Positions 44,294 through 54,080 are shown, counted from the first letter of the stretch. The stretch: DNA of 64,000 nucleotides from Snodgrassella sp945267035 (GCF_026535915.1 NZ_JAFNPF010000001.1:620001-684000); one strand, 5' to 3'. Notes: generated by a model not told the origin, from the sequence alone. Translations and numbers: made by a program.

Positions 44294-44524
44294 ATTCTAT
44301 GGTGTGGCATCAGATAGCGGGCAAATCGCCATGGGTTGCTAAAAAGTGAATGATCAATCTAATGAGTTTTAATTTGCGCTGGTTTAAGTTTCCAGAGACC
44401 TTCAGTGCCACAATTAGGAAATATATTTTAATTTCGTGAAATAATCTTTTTTTGCTGATGATAAAGTGTATATTCTCTTGCGATTTCACGCTACAATAGA
44501 GTGGTTTTTTCAAGAATTTGCATT

Positions 44525-45145
44525 ATGGGTGTTCGTTCTAAATCTTCCAGTGCGTGGCTCAATGAGCATGTTAATGATCATTATGTTCATCTCGCTCAAA
44601 AAGAAGGCTATCGTGCACGTGCGGCTTATAAATTGCTGGAAATAAATGATAAAGATCATTTAATTAAATCTGGTGTTGTTGTGGCTGATCTGGGCAGCGC
44701 GCCGGGAAGCTGGTCGCAGGTGGCGGCGAAGTTGGTGGGTAGCCAAGGTCGGGTATTTGCTTTAGATATTCTGCCTATGGATCCTGTAGAGGGGGTAGAG
44801 TTTATTCAAGGGGATTTTCGTGAAAATGATGTGCTGATTCAGTTTGAAACTTTATTAGCTGGATGCGAGTTAGATCTTGTAATTTGTGACATGGCACCCA
44901 ATATGTCGGGTAATAACATTACTGATCAAGCCAGAAGCTTTTATCTCGCTGAGCTTGGTCTGGAGTTTGCTCAGGTACATTTAAAACGTGGCGGTGATTT
45001 TCTGGTTAAAATTTTTCAAGGCGTAGGGCAAGATGAGTTTCAACAGGCCATGAAAAGTAGTTTTAGTCAGGTGCTCGTGCGTAAACCGAAAGCTTCCCGT
45101 GATCGTTCGAATGAAATCTATTTATTGGGACGTGGGAAAAAATAG
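44525..45145 (+). CDS. rlmE: 23S rRNA (uridine-2552 2'-O)-methyltransferase RlmE
   Basis: 206 residues. The catalytic K-D-K-E set is visible in RAAYKLLEI, LVICDMAPNMSG, GGDFLVKIFQG and SNEIYLLGRG; the SAM motif is VADLGSAPGSWSQVA. It methylates U2552 in the A loop of 23S rRNA, a late step of 50S assembly. ATG 44525 (MGVRSKSS) matches homologues; an in-frame GTG at 44501 is less likely. It precedes ftsH, as in E. coli. Confidence 0.94.
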   Translation: MGVRSKSSSAWLNEHVNDHYVHLAQKEGYRARAAYKLLEINDKDHLIKSGVVVADLGSAPGSWSQVAAKLVGSQGRVFALDILPMDPVEGVEFIQGDFRENDVLIQFETLLAGCELDLVICDMAPNMSGNNITDQARSFYLAELGLEFAQVHLKRGGDFLVKIFQGVGQDEFQQAMKSSFSQVLVRKPKASRDRSNEIYLLGRGKK

Positions 45146-45226
45146 GGACTAGCCTTTGCAACTACATTTGGTTGTCGTTGCTTTGGGTAAAGAATAATTA
45201 TTTAACCTCCTTAGGAGTTTGTGATA

Positions 45227-47230
45227 GTGCGTAATAGCGTTAAAAATCTTTTGTGCTTTTTGGTGCTGGCTCTTTTCTGTATGGCCGCATTCAATGCAGT
45301 AAGTAATAAAAAAGATAATAAGCAAATTGAATATTCGCAGTTTATGCAACAAGTTAACAAGGGTGAGATTGCCAATGTGAATGTTCAGGGGTCGCTGGTG
45401 AATGGCTTTGTTCTTGAAGGCCAGCGTAACGATAAATCTGCTTTTGTTGTTAATGCGCCGACCCCTTTGGAAGAAAATTTTATCAGTACACTGTTGGCTA
45501 AAAACATTCGGGTTAATGTGATTCCGGAAAAGAAACCCAGTTTTTTAAGTAATCTTTTGATCAGCATGCTACCGTTATTACTGGTGGTAGGCGTATTTGT
45601 TTATTTTATGCGTTCTATGCAGAGTGGCGGCAAAGGTGGTGCGCTTTCATTTGGAAAAAGCCGTGCCCGTTTAATGGATAAGGACAGCAATAAAGTTACC
45701 TTCGCCGATGTTGCAGGCTGTGATGAAGCAAAAGAAGAAGTACAGGAAATTGTAGAATATTTACGCGCGCCACAACGTTACCAATCTTTGGGTGGTCGTG
45801 TTCCTCGCGGTATTTTGATGTGTGGTAGCCCTGGTACGGGGAAAACGCTTTTAGCTAAAGCGATAGCTGGTGAAGCACAAGTACCTTTTTTCAGTATTTC
45901 TGGCTCGGATTTTTTGGAAATGTTTGTCGGCGTTGGTGCTGCTCGCGTTCGGGACATGTTTGAACAAGCTAGAAAAAACGCTCCTTGTATCATTTTCATT
46001 GATGAGATTGATGCTGTGGGTCGTCAGCGTGGAGCAGGTCTGGGCGGTGGCAACGATGAACGTGAACAGACGCTCAATCAACTATTGGTTGAAATGGATG
46101 GTTTTGAAAGCAATACGACCGTTATTGTGATTGCAGCAACCAACCGCCCAGATGTTTTGGATCCTGCTCTGATGCGTCCTGGTCGTTTTGACCGTCAGGT
46201 TGTGGTGTCATTACCAGATATTCGTGGTCGTGAGCAGATTTTGAAAGTTCATGCGGCTAAAATTCCGCTGGATAAATCGGTTGATTTGCCGTTGTTGGCT
46301 CGTGGTACACCGGGTTTCTCTGGTGCTGATCTGGCCAATTTAGTGAATGAAGCGGCTTTATTTGCTGGTCGTCGCAATAAATCCAAAGTTGATATGGGTG
46401 ACTTTGAGGACGCCAAAGATAAGATTTATATGGGACCGGAACGCCGTTCCATGGTTATGCACGAAGATGAAAAGAGAGCGACGGCTTATCATGAGTCCGG
46501 TCATGCCGTGATCGCTGAGGTTTTGGATTTCACTGATCCTGTGCATAAGGTAACGATTATGCCGCGTGGTCGAGCACTGGGCTTGACTTGGCAATTACCG
46601 GAGCGAGATCGCATCAGCATGTATCAAGATCAGATGTTGAATCAGATTTCAATTCTGTTTGGTGGTCGAATTGCTGAACAATTGTTTATCGGGCGCATTT
46701 CTACTGGGGCATCAAATGATTTTGAACGTGCTACTCAACTGGCGCGGGATATGGTGACCCGTTACGGTATGTCGGCAAAAATGGGTCCGGTGGTGTATGG
46801 TGAAAATGAGAGCGAAGTATTCTTAGGGCGCTCTGTGACCCAATCGCAGAATATTTCTGAAAAAACCATGCAAGAAGTCGATGCTGAAGTGCGCCGTATT
46901 CTGGATGAGCAATATGAGATTGCTTATAAGATTCTGGATGAAAATCGCGACAAGATGCATACCATGGCTAAAGCACTGATTGAATGGGAAACTATTGATC
47001 GTGATCAGGTATTGGAAATTATGGCTGGTAAGCAACCCAGTCCTCCTAAAGTCTATGACGAAAATGTGATTCCAACTGATGCTGAGAAAGAGGCTGAGCC
47101 AGAAGCGGACTCTCAATCTGAAGTTAAGGATACAGAATCAGTCACTACTGCCGATGATTCTGGTTCGAATACTTCAGCACAAGAAACGGTGGAAGATTCA
47201 GAGACTCAGAAACCGCATACAGCCGATTGA
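45227..47230 (+). CDS. ftsH: ATP-dependent zinc metalloprotease FtsH
   Basis: 667 residues. There are two membrane helices (about 3-21 and 109-130) with a periplasmic domain between. The AAA domain has Walker A GSPGTGKT, Walker B IIFIDEIDAVG and the SRH region. The zinc site HESGH is in the protease domain. It degrades misassembled membrane proteins and regulatory proteins. The C-terminus is a long acidic Ser/Thr/Glu-rich tail. GTG at 45221 and 45227 are both in frame; AGGAG lies 9 bp before the second, which I prefer. Confidence 0.96.
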   Translation: MRNSVKNLLCFLVLALFCMAAFNAVSNKKDNKQIEYSQFMQQVNKGEIANVNVQGSLVNGFVLEGQRNDKSAFVVNAPTPLEENFISTLLAKNIRVNVIPEKKPSFLSNLLISMLPLLLVVGVFVYFMRSMQSGGKGGALSFGKSRARLMDKDSNKVTFADVAGCDEAKEEVQEIVEYLRAPQRYQSLGGRVPRGILMCGSPGTGKTLLAKAIAGEAQVPFFSISGSDFLEMFVGVGAARVRDMFEQARKNAPCIIFIDEIDAVGRQRGAGLGGGNDEREQTLNQLLVEMDGFESNTTVIVIAATNRPDVLDPALMRPGRFDRQVVVSLPDIRGREQILKVHAAKIPLDKSVDLPLLARGTPGFSGADLANLVNEAALFAGRRNKSKVDMGDFEDAKDKIYMGPERRSMVMHEDEKRATAYHESGHAVIAEVLDFTDPVHKVTIMPRGRALGLTWQLPERDRISMYQDQMLNQISILFGGRIAEQLFIGRISTGASNDFERATQLARDMVTRYGMSAKMGPVVYGENESEVFLGRSVTQSQNISEKTMQEVDAEVRRILDEQYEIAYKILDENRDKMHTMAKALIEWETIDRDQVLEIMAGKQPSPPKVYDENVIPTDAEKEAEPEADSQSEVKDTESVTTADDSGSNTSAQETVEDSETQKPHTAD

Positions 47231-47242
47231 TCTGACGTATAT

Positions 47243-47268
47243 AAAAGGTAGCCTTCGGGCTACCTTTT
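47243..47268 (+). terminator. Rho-independent terminator of ftsH
   Basis: AAAAGGTAGCC (47243-47253) and GGCTACCTTTT (47258-47268) enclose a very stable TTCG tetraloop; GTTTTTG follows. Confidence 0.9.
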
Positions 47269-47476
47269 GTTTTTGGGGCGGAGTTCTGAGCATATATTGT
47301 GTTTCTATATTTAGCTTAATATGATTGCTTGCTGCATTTTATTTGGAAATGTGCGCGAGTATTCGCGGTGAAATTTGAATGATCATGTTTGGTTGATTGT
47401 GGTGATGGGACGGATTAAATATTGGTGATGAAGATAAAGCTGGAAAAGAAGCCAGAAGTTAAGGGAATGGCGATAA

Positions 47477-48352
47477 ATGAATGATTGTGCGCAGGATGTT
47501 ACAGAGACTTTTTGGCAATGTGGTCGCTTTCAATTGGCTCTAACGCAGCCTAAAATTATGGGCATTGTTAATGTGACACCGGATTCATTTTCTGATGGTG
47601 GTCGGTATGACTTGTCAGTTAGTTCTGCACTGAAGCATGCTGAGCAATTGTTGAAAGATGGCGCGGATATTCTGGATATTGGTGGAGAAAGTACCCGCCC
47701 TGGTTCAGCAGAGGTGTCTGTGCAACAAGAATGGGCACGGATTGAGCCTGTATTGCAGGAACTGATCAGTTGGAATGTCCCTATCACGGTTGATACTCGT
47801 CGAGCATGGGTGATGCGTCAGTTGCTTGAACAGGAATTAACCGATGGGATCAATGATGTTCAGGCACTGGAAGATGAGGACGCGGTGGCTCTGCTGGCTG
47901 CTTGTCCGCAGACAGGTATTTGTTTGATGCATATGCAGGGACAACCGCAATCTATGCATTTCAATCCGCGGTACGATGACGTGGTGACGCAAGTTGGAGG
48001 TTATTTACAACAACGGGTAGCGGTATGTGATCAAGCCGGTATTGACCGCAAGCGTATAGTTGTGGATCCGGGTTTTGGATTTGGTAAAACGATGCAGCAC
48101 AATATTCAGTTAATGCAACATTTTGTTGAGTGGCACAAGCAGGTTGATTGTCCGGTACTGGTTGGTTTGTCACGAAAAAAAACCATCGGCGTGCTGACGG
48201 ATGAGCAGGAGCCGTCTAATCGGGTAATGGGCAGCGTTGTAGCTGCTATTGCTGCGGTGGCTCGTGGTGCGGCGATAGTACGTGTGCATGATGTACGCCA
48301 GACACATCAGGGGTTACAAGTGTGGGCGGCCATGGGTGGTAAGCTGATTTGA
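47477..48352 (+). CDS. folP: Dihydropteroate synthase
   Basis: 291 residues, TIM barrel. PKIMGIVNVTPDSFSDGG (pterin and Mg site), DGADILDIGGESTRPGS, VPITVDTRR, INDVQAL and the C-terminal RVHDV are DHPS signatures. It condenses p-aminobenzoate with the pterin pyrophosphate and is the sulfonamide target. The loop GGESTRPGSAEV shows no insertion of the kind that gives sulfonamide resistance in meningococci. The order ftsH-folP-glmM is conserved with E. coli. Confidence 0.95.
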   Translation: MNDCAQDVTETFWQCGRFQLALTQPKIMGIVNVTPDSFSDGGRYDLSVSSALKHAEQLLKDGADILDIGGESTRPGSAEVSVQQEWARIEPVLQELISWNVPITVDTRRAWVMRQLLEQELTDGINDVQALEDEDAVALLAACPQTGICLMHMQGQPQSMHFNPRYDDVVTQVGGYLQQRVAVCDQAGIDRKRIVVDPGFGFGKTMQHNIQLMQHFVEWHKQVDCPVLVGLSRKKTIGVLTDEQEPSNRVMGSVVAAIAAVARGAAIVRVHDVRQTHQGLQVWAAMGGKLI

Positions 48353-48796
48353 TGGTCTGGATGTTGTGAGATGATAAGGCAATGATATTAAGTTGTAGCT
48401 AGGGATAGGTGATAAGGTTTTGTGATCAGCATACGATTTAGCTAGCTGCCTTTGTTCTGTACTGTAAATAGTTAGTCGCTTCGGTTGAATAGATAGGTAA
48501 ATACATTATGATGGTTGATGTGGTTGTGTGAATATTTTTTCCTGAAATAGGAACGGCTATAATGGGCTATGAATTCAGGATAGCTAATGATGCGGACTAT
48601 TTTTGATGTTGTTACATTCAACATAAAACTTGAATTTCTATGTGTAAGGTAGAAATAATCTTGAAATGAAGTAATTCTGATTCAAACAAGGTTAAGCTGA
48701 TCAGGCTGCTGTTGAGCTTAAGATATTTTATTTGCTGACTGATCTTTGTGGGCTGTTTTACAATGGTCACTTTGTCTCATTCTGTTGGAGAGGGTA
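48353..48796. other. Intergenic stretch folP-glmM
   Basis: About 440 bp, AT-rich, without an ORF of interest or a clear terminator. In many relatives folP and glmM are only a few bases apart, so this gap is unusually long. The last 12 bp hold the glmM ribosome site GGAGAGGG. Confidence 0.5.
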
Positions 48797-50140
48797 ATGG
48801 TTAAGAAGTATTTCGGTACGGATGGTGTGCGCGGTGAAGTGGGAAAATACCCGATTACGCCTGAGTTTGTACTGAAACTGGCTTATGCTGCCGGTCATGT
48901 TCTGGTACAGCATGGTTTGGACCACCAACCTACGGTTTTAATCGGTAAGGATACGCGGATTTCTGGTTATATGCTGGAGGCTGCTATGGAGGCAGGCTTT
49001 ACTGCCGCAGGAGTAAACGTTTTGCTGACCGGTCCGTTACCAACTCCTGGTGTGGCTTATCTGACGCGTGCTTTACGGCTGGATTGTGGTGTTATGATTT
49101 CTGCGTCACACAATGCTTTTCATGATAATGGGATTAAATTTTTCGCTGAAGGCGGTGTTAAGCTGAGTGATGAGTTGGAACTGGAAATTGAGGCCGAATT
49201 AGACAAGCCGATGCAAACAGTACCTTCAACTCAGTTAGGACGTGCGAGGCGGATTAATGGTGCCGTTGATCGTTATATTGAATTCTGTAAATCGACTTTT
49301 CCCAATCATTTTCATTTACGTGGTTTGAAGCTGGTTATTGATTCGGCTAATGGTGCCGCTTATGCGGTAGCACCGAAAGTATTTCACGAATTGGGTGCAG
49401 ATGTCGTCAGTATTGGTGATAAGCCGGATGGTTATAACATCAATCAAAAAGTTGGTGCCACTTATATTAAATCTTTGCAGGCAGCGGTGCTACAGAATGA
49501 AGCTGATTATGGTATTGCACTCGATGGCGATGGCGATCGGCTGATGATGGTTGATAAGGTCGGTAGGGTATATGATGGTGATGCGCTCATTTATTTTATT
49601 GCTAAAGCGCGTGCCTATGCAGGAACGTTACAAGGTGGTGTGGTCGGCACGGTGATGACTAATCTGGCCATGGAGCAGGCATTCAAACGGGTCAATATTG
49701 ATTTTGTTCGTGCCAAGGTGGGTGATCGTTATGTTCTGGAACAGTTGCATCAACGTGGCTGGGAATTGGGGGGTGAAGCCTCTGGGCATATTGTCTGTTT
49801 GGATAAACACAATACGGGTGACGGTATCATCGCTGCTTTACAGGTCTTGGCAGCGATGCAGGTTTTGAAGCAGGATTTGGCCAGTATACAGACCGACTGG
49901 CAACCATTTCCCCAAACGATGATTAATGTTCGCATTGATAAGGATCAGGATTGGTCAAGTATTGCCAATCCGGTTGCTGATCAGGTTATGACCGAGCTGG
50001 GCGAGAGTGGTCGCGTCGTGTTACGTCCTTCTGGGACGGAACCAGTGGTTCGGGTGATGGTAGAAGCCCGTCAAGCAGAGGACGCTCAAGCTGCAGCAGA
50101 GAAGATAGCCAATGCAATTAAGGCTGGATTATCCAATTGA
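48797..50140 (+). CDS. glmM: Phosphoglucosamine mutase GlmM
   Basis: 447 residues. KKYFGTDGVRGEVG at the N-terminus, the phosphoserine loop MISASHNAFHDNGIKF, the Mg loop ALDGDGDRLMMVD, GGEASGH and C-terminal RPSGTEPVVRVM define GlmM. It makes glucosamine-1-phosphate, feeding UDP-GlcNAc for MurG and LPS. The loop reads SASHNA where E. coli has SASHNP. ATG 48797 follows GGAGAGGG; a longer in-frame ORF from 48746 is not supported. Confidence 0.95.
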   Translation: MVKKYFGTDGVRGEVGKYPITPEFVLKLAYAAGHVLVQHGLDHQPTVLIGKDTRISGYMLEAAMEAGFTAAGVNVLLTGPLPTPGVAYLTRALRLDCGVMISASHNAFHDNGIKFFAEGGVKLSDELELEIEAELDKPMQTVPSTQLGRARRINGAVDRYIEFCKSTFPNHFHLRGLKLVIDSANGAAYAVAPKVFHELGADVVSIGDKPDGYNINQKVGATYIKSLQAAVLQNEADYGIALDGDGDRLMMVDKVGRVYDGDALIYFIAKARAYAGTLQGGVVGTVMTNLAMEQAFKRVNIDFVRAKVGDRYVLEQLHQRGWELGGEASGHIVCLDKHNTGDGIIAALQVLAAMQVLKQDLASIQTDWQPFPQTMINVRIDKDQDWSSIANPVADQVMTELGESGRVVLRPSGTEPVVRVMVEARQAEDAQAAAEKIANAIKAGLSN

Positions 50141-50176
50141 GCAGTTGTACCAAGATGATTGAAAGACGGGCATGAT

Positions 50177-50848
50177 ATGTTTGCTTTACTAGAAGCTTTT
50201 TTCACACAATATGGCTATGCTGCCGTGTTTCTGGTTCTGGTGATATGTGGTTTTGGTATTCCCATTCCAGAAGATGTAACTTTGGTTGCCGGCGGGGTGA
50301 TCGCTGGTCTGGGACATGCTAATGTACATATGATGTTTGCAGTAGGTATGAGTGGGGTATTAGTTGGCGATAGTCTGATGTTTGTTCTTGGACGTTTATA
50401 TGGTGATCGCATCCTTAAATTCAGATTTGTGCAACGTTTGTTAACACCAGAGCGTTACGCTCAAGTGCAGGACAAGTTTAGTCGCTATGGCAATAGGGTT
50501 TTATTTGTTGGTCGGTTTTTACCGGGTTTGCGTGCGCCTATTTTTCTGACAGCAGGTATGAGTGGCAACGTTTCGGTCTTGAAGTTTTTAATTATGGATA
50601 CGCTGGCAGCTTTGCTATCCGTGCCTATATGGATTTATCTGGGTGAATATGGTGCCGAAAATGTTGATTGGTTGATGCATAAGGTTCATCAGTTTCAGGC
50701 AGGCTTGTACGTAGCTGTGGCCTTAGGAGCAATAGTTTTGGTTTATTATTGGCGCAAAAAACGTCAGCGTTCCAGATTTTTTAGAAATAAGATGGCTGAA
50801 TTTCGACAGGCTAAAGCCGATAAAAAAAGTCACTATGAGAACAAGTAA
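50177..50848 (+). CDS. DedA-family membrane protein
   Basis: 223 residues with about five hydrophobic segments. DedA (SNARE-associated) signatures are PIPEDVTLVAGG, GVLVGDSLMFVLGRLYGDR and the re-entrant GRFLPGLRAPIFLTAGMSG. DedA proteins flip undecaprenyl phosphate or other lipids in several bacteria; which subtype this is cannot be said. The C-terminal tail is strongly basic. ATG 50177 is used instead of an in-frame TTG at 50159. It lies 36 bp after glmM and may be cotranscribed. Confidence 0.88.
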   Translation: MFALLEAFFTQYGYAAVFLVLVICGFGIPIPEDVTLVAGGVIAGLGHANVHMMFAVGMSGVLVGDSLMFVLGRLYGDRILKFRFVQRLLTPERYAQVQDKFSRYGNRVLFVGRFLPGLRAPIFLTAGMSGNVSVLKFLIMDTLAALLSVPIWIYLGEYGAENVDWLMHKVHQFQAGLYVAVALGAIVLVYYWRKKRQRSRFFRNKMAEFRQAKADKKSHYENK

Positions 50849-50902
50849 GTATTGAAATAGATGAATTCTATCTGACTGTATTGATGGTAGAAAAAATAAA
50901 AT

Positions 50903-50933
50903 AAAAGACAACTAATCAAAGTTGTCTTTTTTT
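50903..50933. terminator. Bidirectional terminator between the dedA-like gene and plsY
   Basis: AAAGACAACT (50904-50913) pairs with AGTTGTCTTT (50920-50929). Seven T follow on the plus strand and an A-rich stretch precedes, giving a U-rich tail on the minus strand as well. It serves the two convergent genes. Confidence 0.88.
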
Positions 50934-50935
50934 GA

Positions 50936-51538
50936 TTAATTAGAATGTCCGATCTTACTTTCTTGACCATTCAGTAGTTTGGTGATGTTGCTTTTGTGAC
51001 GATAAAGAACCAATATATCGATAATGATGATGGCGATAATCCAGCTTGGCCAAGGAATAAACCACCAAGCCACTAAAGGGCTAATGATGGTGGCGATGAG
51101 GGCGGCTAATGAGGACACTTTAAAGCCAAAGGCAATGATTAGCCATACTGCTGCACAAATGAGCGCGGTTGGCCAGGAAAGCGCCAGTAATACACCTAGC
51201 GCGGTAGCCACGCCTTTACCTCCCTTAAATTTTAAAAATATTGGCCACATGTGACCCACCAGAACCGCCACAGCAACAGCGGCAATGGAATAGTGGCTTA
51301 GGTGCCAGCTAGTTTGGTAGTGACAGCACAGCCACACTGCTAGCCAGCCTTTTAATGCATCACCAAGCAGGGTAAGCGCGGCAGCACTTTTGCGTCCAGA
51401 GCGCAACACATTGGTTGCACCAGGGTTGCCGGAACCATAGCTATGTGGGTCTGGCATGCCCATACAGCGGGATACGATAACGGCAAAAGACAAGGAGCCA
51501 AGCAGATAGGCGCCGATAATTACAAAGTAGTTCGCCAT
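50936..51538 (-). CDS. plsY: Glycerol-3-phosphate acyltransferase PlsY
   Basis: 200 residues with several membrane helices. PlsY motifs are the N-terminal YLLGSLSFAVIVSR, GSGNPGATNVLRSGRK, LGDALKGWLAVWL and KFKGGKGVATALGVLLAL. It transfers acyl from acyl-phosphate to glycerol-3-phosphate, the first step in phospholipid synthesis. Divergent from folB, 58 bp apart, as in many proteobacteria. Confidence 0.95.
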   Translation of the reverse strand: MANYFVIIGAYLLGSLSFAVIVSRCMGMPDPHSYGSGNPGATNVLRSGRKSAAALTLLGDALKGWLAVWLCCHYQTSWHLSHYSIAAVAVAVLVGHMWPIFLKFKGGKGVATALGVLLALSWPTALICAAVWLIIAFGFKVSSLAALIATIISPLVAWWFIPWPSWIIAIIIIDILVLYRHKSNITKLLNGQESKIGHSN

Positions 51539-51596
51539 AAGGGTGTTTCTTTAGTCTACAATTTCAAGGTTAATATTCTAACTGAGCAGGTTGTTC

Positions 51597-51965
51597 ATGG
51601 ATACTATCTTTTTACATGGTTTAAAAGCGAAAACGTTGATCGGGGTGTATGAATGGGAGCGTCAGCAGCCGCAGATTTTGCTGCTAGATCTAGATATAGG
51701 GACTGATTTTCTGCAAGCAGCGCAAAGTGATGATGTTGCAGATACAATTCATTACGCTCAAGTGGCAGAGGAGATCATTTCTGCGCTGGCAGAACAGAGT
51801 TTTTTGTTGCTGGAAGCATTGGCTGAATATGTCGCGCAGTTTATTCTGACCCGGTATCAAGCTTTGTCAGTCAAGGTCAAAGTCGTTAAACCTGGAATAT
51901 TGGCTTCTGTGGCCCAAGTGGGGGTGATGATTGAGCGACAACGTGTCGTATTAGAAAATAATTAA
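51597..51965 (+). CDS. folB: Dihydroneopterin aldolase FolB
   Basis: 122 residues. TIFLHGLKAKTLIGVYEWERQQPQ at the N-terminus has the catalytic/pterin region, with DTIHYAQVAEEI and LLEALAEYVA, and KVVKPGIL at the end, where the conserved Lys sits. It cleaves dihydroneopterin in folate synthesis, upstream of FolP. ATG 51597 is preferred over in-frame TTG 51591. It is followed 12 bp later by nnrE. Confidence 0.92.
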   Translation: MDTIFLHGLKAKTLIGVYEWERQQPQILLLDLDIGTDFLQAAQSDDVADTIHYAQVAEEIISALAEQSFLLLEALAEYVAQFILTRYQALSVKVKVVKPGILASVAQVGVMIERQRVVLENN

Positions 51966-51977
51966 GAAAAAAACAGG

Positions 51978-52595
51978 ATGAACAATAGGGTTTTAACGGT
52001 TTCTCAGATGAAAGAATGGGAAGCTCAACAAGATAACAACGGCATCAGTTATGCACAACTGATGGAAAATGCCGGCACTGGAGTTGCTAAGGATTTGATG
52101 CGTCGTTTTTCTCGACGGGAAGTTGTGGTTCTTTGTGGTAAAGGCAATAATGCCGGTGATGGTTTGGTGCTGGCTCGTATTCTGGCTCAGCATGGCTGGA
52201 CAGTCTATGTATTGTGGTTACAAGGACAGCATTTATCCGCTTTGGCTCAGATGAATCACCAGCTGTTACCGGTATCAGTTCGTACGGTGGACATAACTGA
52301 ATTGAATTTGATTTTGTCTCATGCTCCGTTGGTTGTGGATGCGGTTTATGGAACAGGCTTTCGCGGTACGCTCCCGTTTGAAATCAAACAATGTTTCGCC
52401 ACGGTGAATAATAGCGCTGCTGTTACGCTTGCGTTGGATTTACCCAGTGGTGTAGCCGGTGATGGGGATGTGATTGCGGACGGTAGTTTTCAAGCACAAT
52501 TGACTTATGTTTTTCACGCATTAAAACCTGCTCATTGTTTGGCGGAAGTCGCGGCTTTATGTGGTGAAATCATTAATATTGATTTAGTGAGCTAA
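51978..52595 (+). CDS. nnrE: NAD(P)H-hydrate epimerase (YjeF N-terminal domain)
   Basis: 205 residues, the YjeF N-terminal domain alone: YAQLMENAGTGVA, VVVLCGKGNNAGDGLVLAR, VVDAVYGTGFRGTL with the catalytic Asp, and ALDLPSGVAGDGD. It epimerises damaged (hydrated) NAD(P)H so the dehydratase can repair it. In E. coli both activities are fused in one protein; here the dehydratase NnrD must be encoded elsewhere or lost. It lies 12 bp after folB on the same strand. Confidence 0.9.
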   Translation: MNNRVLTVSQMKEWEAQQDNNGISYAQLMENAGTGVAKDLMRRFSRREVVVLCGKGNNAGDGLVLARILAQHGWTVYVLWLQGQHLSALAQMNHQLLPVSVRTVDITELNLILSHAPLVVDAVYGTGFRGTLPFEIKQCFATVNNSAAVTLALDLPSGVAGDGDVIADGSFQAQLTYVFHALKPAHCLAEVAALCGEIINIDLVS

Positions 52596-52694
52596 TCCGC
52601 GCTTTATGGGGAAATACGCTACACGGTTATGGTTACTGCTTAGTGTACTACTTCGCCTATGCAACTTCATTGCTATGACGATGAAGTGCATGTG

Positions 52695-54080
52695 CTACAC
52701 TGTTTGCGAATAATGATTATGCGTTCGTTTCAGTCGCAGATAATAGTCAAAAACCATGGCAATATTACGAATTAGCAGCCGTCCTTTTGGGGTGACTTGA
52801 ATTTTATTTTCATGCAAATGTAAAAGTCCAAGTTGGGACAGCTGTGTTAATTCGGTTAGTTCATCAGCAAAATAAAGCTTAAAGGGTTGTGGCAAAATAC
52901 TGGCATAGTCAGCGTAATTTAATTCGAAATGGCACATCAGATCCTGAATGATGCGACGGCGTAACAGATCATCTGCATTAAGCTGATAACCTCGCAGTAC
53001 AGGGAGTCGGTTTTTATCCAAAGCCAAATAGTAGGCGTTCAAATCTTTTTCGTTTTGACTATATATGTCGGCAATTTTACCAATGCTTGATACGCCAATG
53101 GCAATCATATCGCAGTCAGCGTGTGTAGAATATCCTTGAAAATTACGTTGTAGTCGGTTTTCTGCCAAAGCGATGGCCAGTTCATCCTGTGGCTTGGCAA
53201 AGTGATCCATGCCGATAAAGATGTATCCATTTTCCAGCAGAAAATGTATGGTGTTTTGCAGTATGTCCAGTTTGGTACTGCTGTCTGGTACCGCAGCGGT
53301 ATTGATACGTCGTTGCGGTTTAAATAAATGGGGCAGATGCGCATAATGATACATCGCTATGCGATCTGGTTGTAAATCCAAGATTTGTTGCAGGGTTTCC
53401 TGCATCGATTGCTCAGTCTGATACGGAAGTCCGTAAATTAAATCGATACTGATGGAACGAAAGCCATTTTGGCGAGCAGCGTCGATAACGTAACGGGTTT
53501 CTGCTTCGCTTTGTACCCGGTTGACGGCTTTTTGTACGATCGGATTAAAATCTTGGATGCCGACACTGATACGATTAAAGCCTAACTGTCCTAAAAAGGC
53601 GACAGTTTCGGCGGAAACATTGCGAGGATCAATTTCGATGGAATATTCGCCATGATCGATCAGAGTAAAATAACGCCTGATGCTGGTAAAGATATGATTG
53701 AGCTGTTCGGTATTGAGAAAAGTGGGCGTGCCACCGCCAAAATGTAGCTGTGCTAATTCAGGTTTACCAGTCCAGTTTTGTGCTAATAAGGCCAGTTCTT
53801 TATCCAGATACTGGATGTAGGTATCGGCGCGGCTGGTGTCTTTGGTAATGATTTTGTTGCATCCACAGTAATAGCAGATAGTATTACAAAAGGGGATATG
53901 CACATATAGCGATATCGGCTTGGATCCAATATGCTGCTGCAACGTGGCTTGTAATTGACTGGCTCCAAATTCAGGAGAAAAGCGATCTGCCGTAGGATAA
54001 GAGGTATAGCGAGGTCCTAATGATGGCAATGATGCAATCAATTTACGGTCAAATTCGATAGCAAATCTAGGTGTGTTCAT
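52695..54080 (-). CDS. hemN: Oxygen-independent coproporphyrinogen III dehydrogenase HemN
   Basis: 461 residues, radical SAM. The cluster motif C65-N-T-I-C69-Y-Y-C72-G-C74 has the extra fourth Cys typical of HemN. GPRYTSYPTADRF near the N-terminus, LHFGGGTPTFLN, IDPRNVSAE and HFAKPQDELA are further signatures. It converts coproporphyrinogen III to protoporphyrinogen IX without oxygen. The divergent neighbour is fnr; HemN is a well-known FNR target in many bacteria, but the FNR box here lies closer to fnr. Confidence 0.95.
   Translation of the reverse strand: MNTPRFAIEFDRKLIASLPSLGPRYTSYPTADRFSPEFGASQLQATLQQHIGSKPISLYVHIPFCNTICYYCGCNKIITKDTSRADTYIQYLDKELALLAQNWTGKPELAQLHFGGGTPTFLNTEQLNHIFTSIRRYFTLIDHGEYSIEIDPRNVSAETVAFLGQLGFNRISVGIQDFNPIVQKAVNRVQSEAETRYVIDAARQNGFRSISIDLIYGLPYQTEQSMQETLQQILDLQPDRIAMYHYAHLPHLFKPQRRINTAAVPDSSTKLDILQNTIHFLLENGYIFIGMDHFAKPQDELAIALAENRLQRNFQGYSTHADCDMIAIGVSSIGKIADIYSQNEKDLNAYYLALDKNRLPVLRGYQLNADDLLRRRIIQDLMCHFELNYADYASILPQPFKLYFADELTELTQLSQLGLLHLHENKIQVTPKGRLLIRNIAMVFDYYLRLKRTHNHYSQTV

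Noticed and set aside
49101..49145. GlmM phosphoserine loop SASHNA instead of SASHNP as a possible defect
   Set aside because: The active serine is kept and I recall non-proline residues at this place in Neisseria GlmM, so it is probably normal for the family.
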